DNA of 64,000 bases from positions 24,118,001 through 24,182,000 of the forward strand of contig OU612072.1 in assembly GCA_914767715.1 (NCBI GenBank). Reading direction: 5' to 3'. Positions within the stretch are counted from its first letter, which is position 1, and every line of letters begins with the position of its first letter. The notes under the pieces are model-generated. The model saw only the letters and a program-made list of their open reading frames with translations. It did no database searches and had not been told where the DNA came from. The position numbers and the translations under genes were made by a program. The stretch is from Membranipora membranacea (lineage: Eukaryota > Bryozoa > Gymnolaemata > Cheilostomatida > Membraniporidae). Positions 61,901 through 64,000 of the stretch are shown one piece after another.

Positions 61901-64000
61901 ACACCCAAGAGAAGGCAGGTATTTCAAGGGATCTCCAGGACCATAAGAAGTATTACTATTGACCCTTATGGAACTGACTTTGCCGTGCTGATTGATATAT
62001 ATATTATAAAGTAATTAGTAGTATTACCGGCTGCCTAACAACCATATATAAATGGTCTACCTTTTGTCTGCTCATATATTTACATATCGAATTTACTGCT
62101 ATTATGTAGGCTTATAGATTTTATTTGTTTTTTTTATTACCAAGTATGTGAACCACCAGCTACCTAGAGAAAGGTTGTCGTTTAGTTATTCATTATTTCA
62201 GATCGATATGAATGTTTTCTTGCCCAACTGGTCAGACATCACATTGTTTTCAATGACCTGCTATTAACCAATCAGTAGATGCTTCAATCTGTTGTCGAGA
62301 TAAGTCACACATTTAATATTATCATTAACCTTGAATTACAGTTTTAAGGATTCTATTACGTAAGCTCTTCTATTTAGACTGAGTTTCCTTTCTTGAGTGG
62401 CCGTATGAACCACCTGGTGTAATATTTGGAACTTTTACGCAGTTTTTCAAATTCAGGATGTGGATGTTTTTTATTCTTATGGTAACCTGCTAAAATTTAT
62501 GAATGAATGAATGAAATTTCTACAGTAGTATCTAAAAGAAGATTTTGCCGCTTTAGCCATGCTTTTTATAATAGCACCTAACTATATACTCAGCAGTTTT
62601 TGGCTCGGAGTATGAGATATTTTTTTGACTGAGTCATTATAACTCAACAAGATAACACAACTTTTAGAATTTTCTATAGATAATAACCACATGTTACAAA
62701 TTAGTTGAACTCCCCTGGTAATCCTAAATAGAGTATTGTGTTTATAGACCACCCAATATAAAGTTGTATAAGTAGATGTTTGCTTATTTTCTCTCAATTT
62801 ATCAGCACTTTTATAATAAAAGAGATTTAGTAAACTCAACACTGTATTAACAACCATTCCATGAGAGTGTGAAGAATAGTGAATAGTGTATCAAAGACAT
62901 TTCGATTTTCTGCTGATTGATCTAATATAATTATTTTAACGAAATTATAAGCGAATGTGCAGTTGATATAATGTCACAGACCACACCCCTTATATCATAG
63001 ATCATGTAATTTGGAATGGAAGGGAATGGATTTTGAAACAATAAATATTATTAACAGCTGAGTTTGAAGTATAAATAGTAGCCATATGTTTGAAAGAATC
63101 TTGGATTACTTCAATGCCAGAGTGTTCTGATAAGTATTCTACAGTTTTACGTCAGGTCACAACATCTATCCCTGAAGGTCTTTGAACTGATATTTATGAC
63201 TTAAATAATCAGGTTCTACTGAGTATGATGATATCTTGATCTTGATACTCCCCTTCTTATCACTCTGTTCTGTAGGAGCTGTGTATCCCTGGTCTATCAG
63301 GTATCAATAACTGTGATGGAGAAACTACTTTGTTTTAAGTCTCATATTGAGCATCATACAATACACATACAATACATACAGGAGCTCAAAAGAAGTTCCC
63401 TATTGACTGAAATGTTATCGCTGATACAAGCCCTATGCTTTTTTGCTCTGATGGTAAGACAGATGGTAAACACATTATGAAAAACTTCACACAGACACAG
63501 ACGACTAGACTTGTACTGGTTTATTATTATTTTTCCAGTGAGCATTAACTGGAGGTAACTATGTTGCTACCATGTATATCAAGACATAAATCAAGGTAGT
63601 AAAATGATAGTAACTGTATCTATATCATATGGCTAATGCATGTCGGCAAACCTTTCAACTTGATGACAATGTACCCAGCAACGGATAAACAAATCAGAAA
63701 TATTTACCATTGAATCTGATCCAACAATTACATTTAAACCCAGCCTATTATCATTCAATCTTAATTTCTGTAAACTGCAATATTGGCCGATCTCTTTATT
63801 GACAGCAGTAAGGTATTACTAAATTTTACACCTATTGGATAGAAAGTCATTCATCAACTTGGTTGGATCCGAAGGTAACTCAGTGAATGGCATTTTTTTA
63901 TACTTCATTGGCATCTATATCATTTTCAAGAAAATTTTTTCCAATAGTGCCATTGAAAGAAACAAAATCTTTTTGAAAATAATTAAATGTTGACAACAAT
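61901..64000. other. 3' flank, no recognised gene
   Basis: AT-rich sequence with ORFs under 95 codons on both strands and no recognisable domain. It probably includes the 3' untranslated region of the caspase-ROCO gene followed by intergenic DNA. Confidence 0.6.
62816..62821 (+). terminator. Candidate polyadenylation signal AATAAA
   Basis: First AATAAA I see downstream of the stop; another is at 63,040-63,045. Neither has an obvious GU-rich element, so the choice is a guess that 3' RNA reads would settle. Confidence 0.25.

Noticed and set aside
1-64000. CRISPR array, bacterial operon, riboswitch or prophage
   Set aside because: Introns, LINEs, SINEs and Ty3/gypsy sequences show animal nuclear DNA. 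The tandem arrays lack spacer-repeat structure.

Overview
The window is animal (metazoan, probably invertebrate) nuclear DNA: AT-rich, GT-AG introns of 0.15-16 kb, intron-buried LINEs, an LTR retrotransposon, tRNA-derived repeats, microsatellites and several generations of segmental duplication. No bacterial, organellar or CRISPR feature was seen. The species cannot be named from the sequence; the Gmr1-type LTR element fits an invertebrate deuterostome but does not prove it.

One host gene dominates and runs on the + strand from at least 7,496 to the stop codon at 61,900. Twenty exons can be joined at GT-AG sites with matching phases into one open frame of about 1,599 residues. Its 5' end lies outside the window or was not recognised. 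The order is: leucine-rich repeat (LRR) exons of 141 or 147 bp, all phase 2-2 cassettes; a 1.93 kb exon with the last LRRs, a Roc GTPase domain (P-loop at 56,121) and a COR domain; then a complete caspase domain (p20 with catalytic His at 58,737 and Cys at 58,863, a linker, and p10 at 59,733-61,206) and a short tail. It therefore looks like a ROCO protein with a caspase where LRRK proteins carry a kinase. I know of no well-studied animal protein with this architecture, and it is the main candidate for an undescribed system.

Layout. 1-6,320 is a block repeated at 42,896-46,070. 6,320-8,960 is a second block, repeated at 25,378-28,258, and holds the first LRR exon. 9,256-15,793 has two non-standard exons separated by an intron with a fold-back element (9,358-10,672), perfect hairpins (13,047-13,240) and a 1.5 kb CACACACCCA-type minisatellite. 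15,950-23,865 is a series of LRR exons, one of them decayed. 24-38 kb is a 15 kb intron with LINE remnants and a Ty3/gypsy-class element (28,271-33,155) whose integrase precedes its reverse transcriptase. 38,808-39,800 is a fresh 426-bp tandem triplication of an LRR exon with its intron. 40-55.8 kb is a 16 kb intron with a degenerate LINE, satellite-like arrays, a nearly full-length but broken CR1-like LINE on the minus strand (49,043-52,883) and two tRNA-derived SINEs. 55,817-61,900 carries the Roc-COR-caspase exons. 61,900-64,000 has no recognisable gene.

The 18-25 kb and 34-41 kb regions are partly collinear old duplicates in which LRR exons were differentially lost and amplified. The locus thus appears to vary its ligand-sensing LRR portion by exon duplication while the GTPase-caspase part stays single copy. 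All function is inferred from motifs; no homology search was run.
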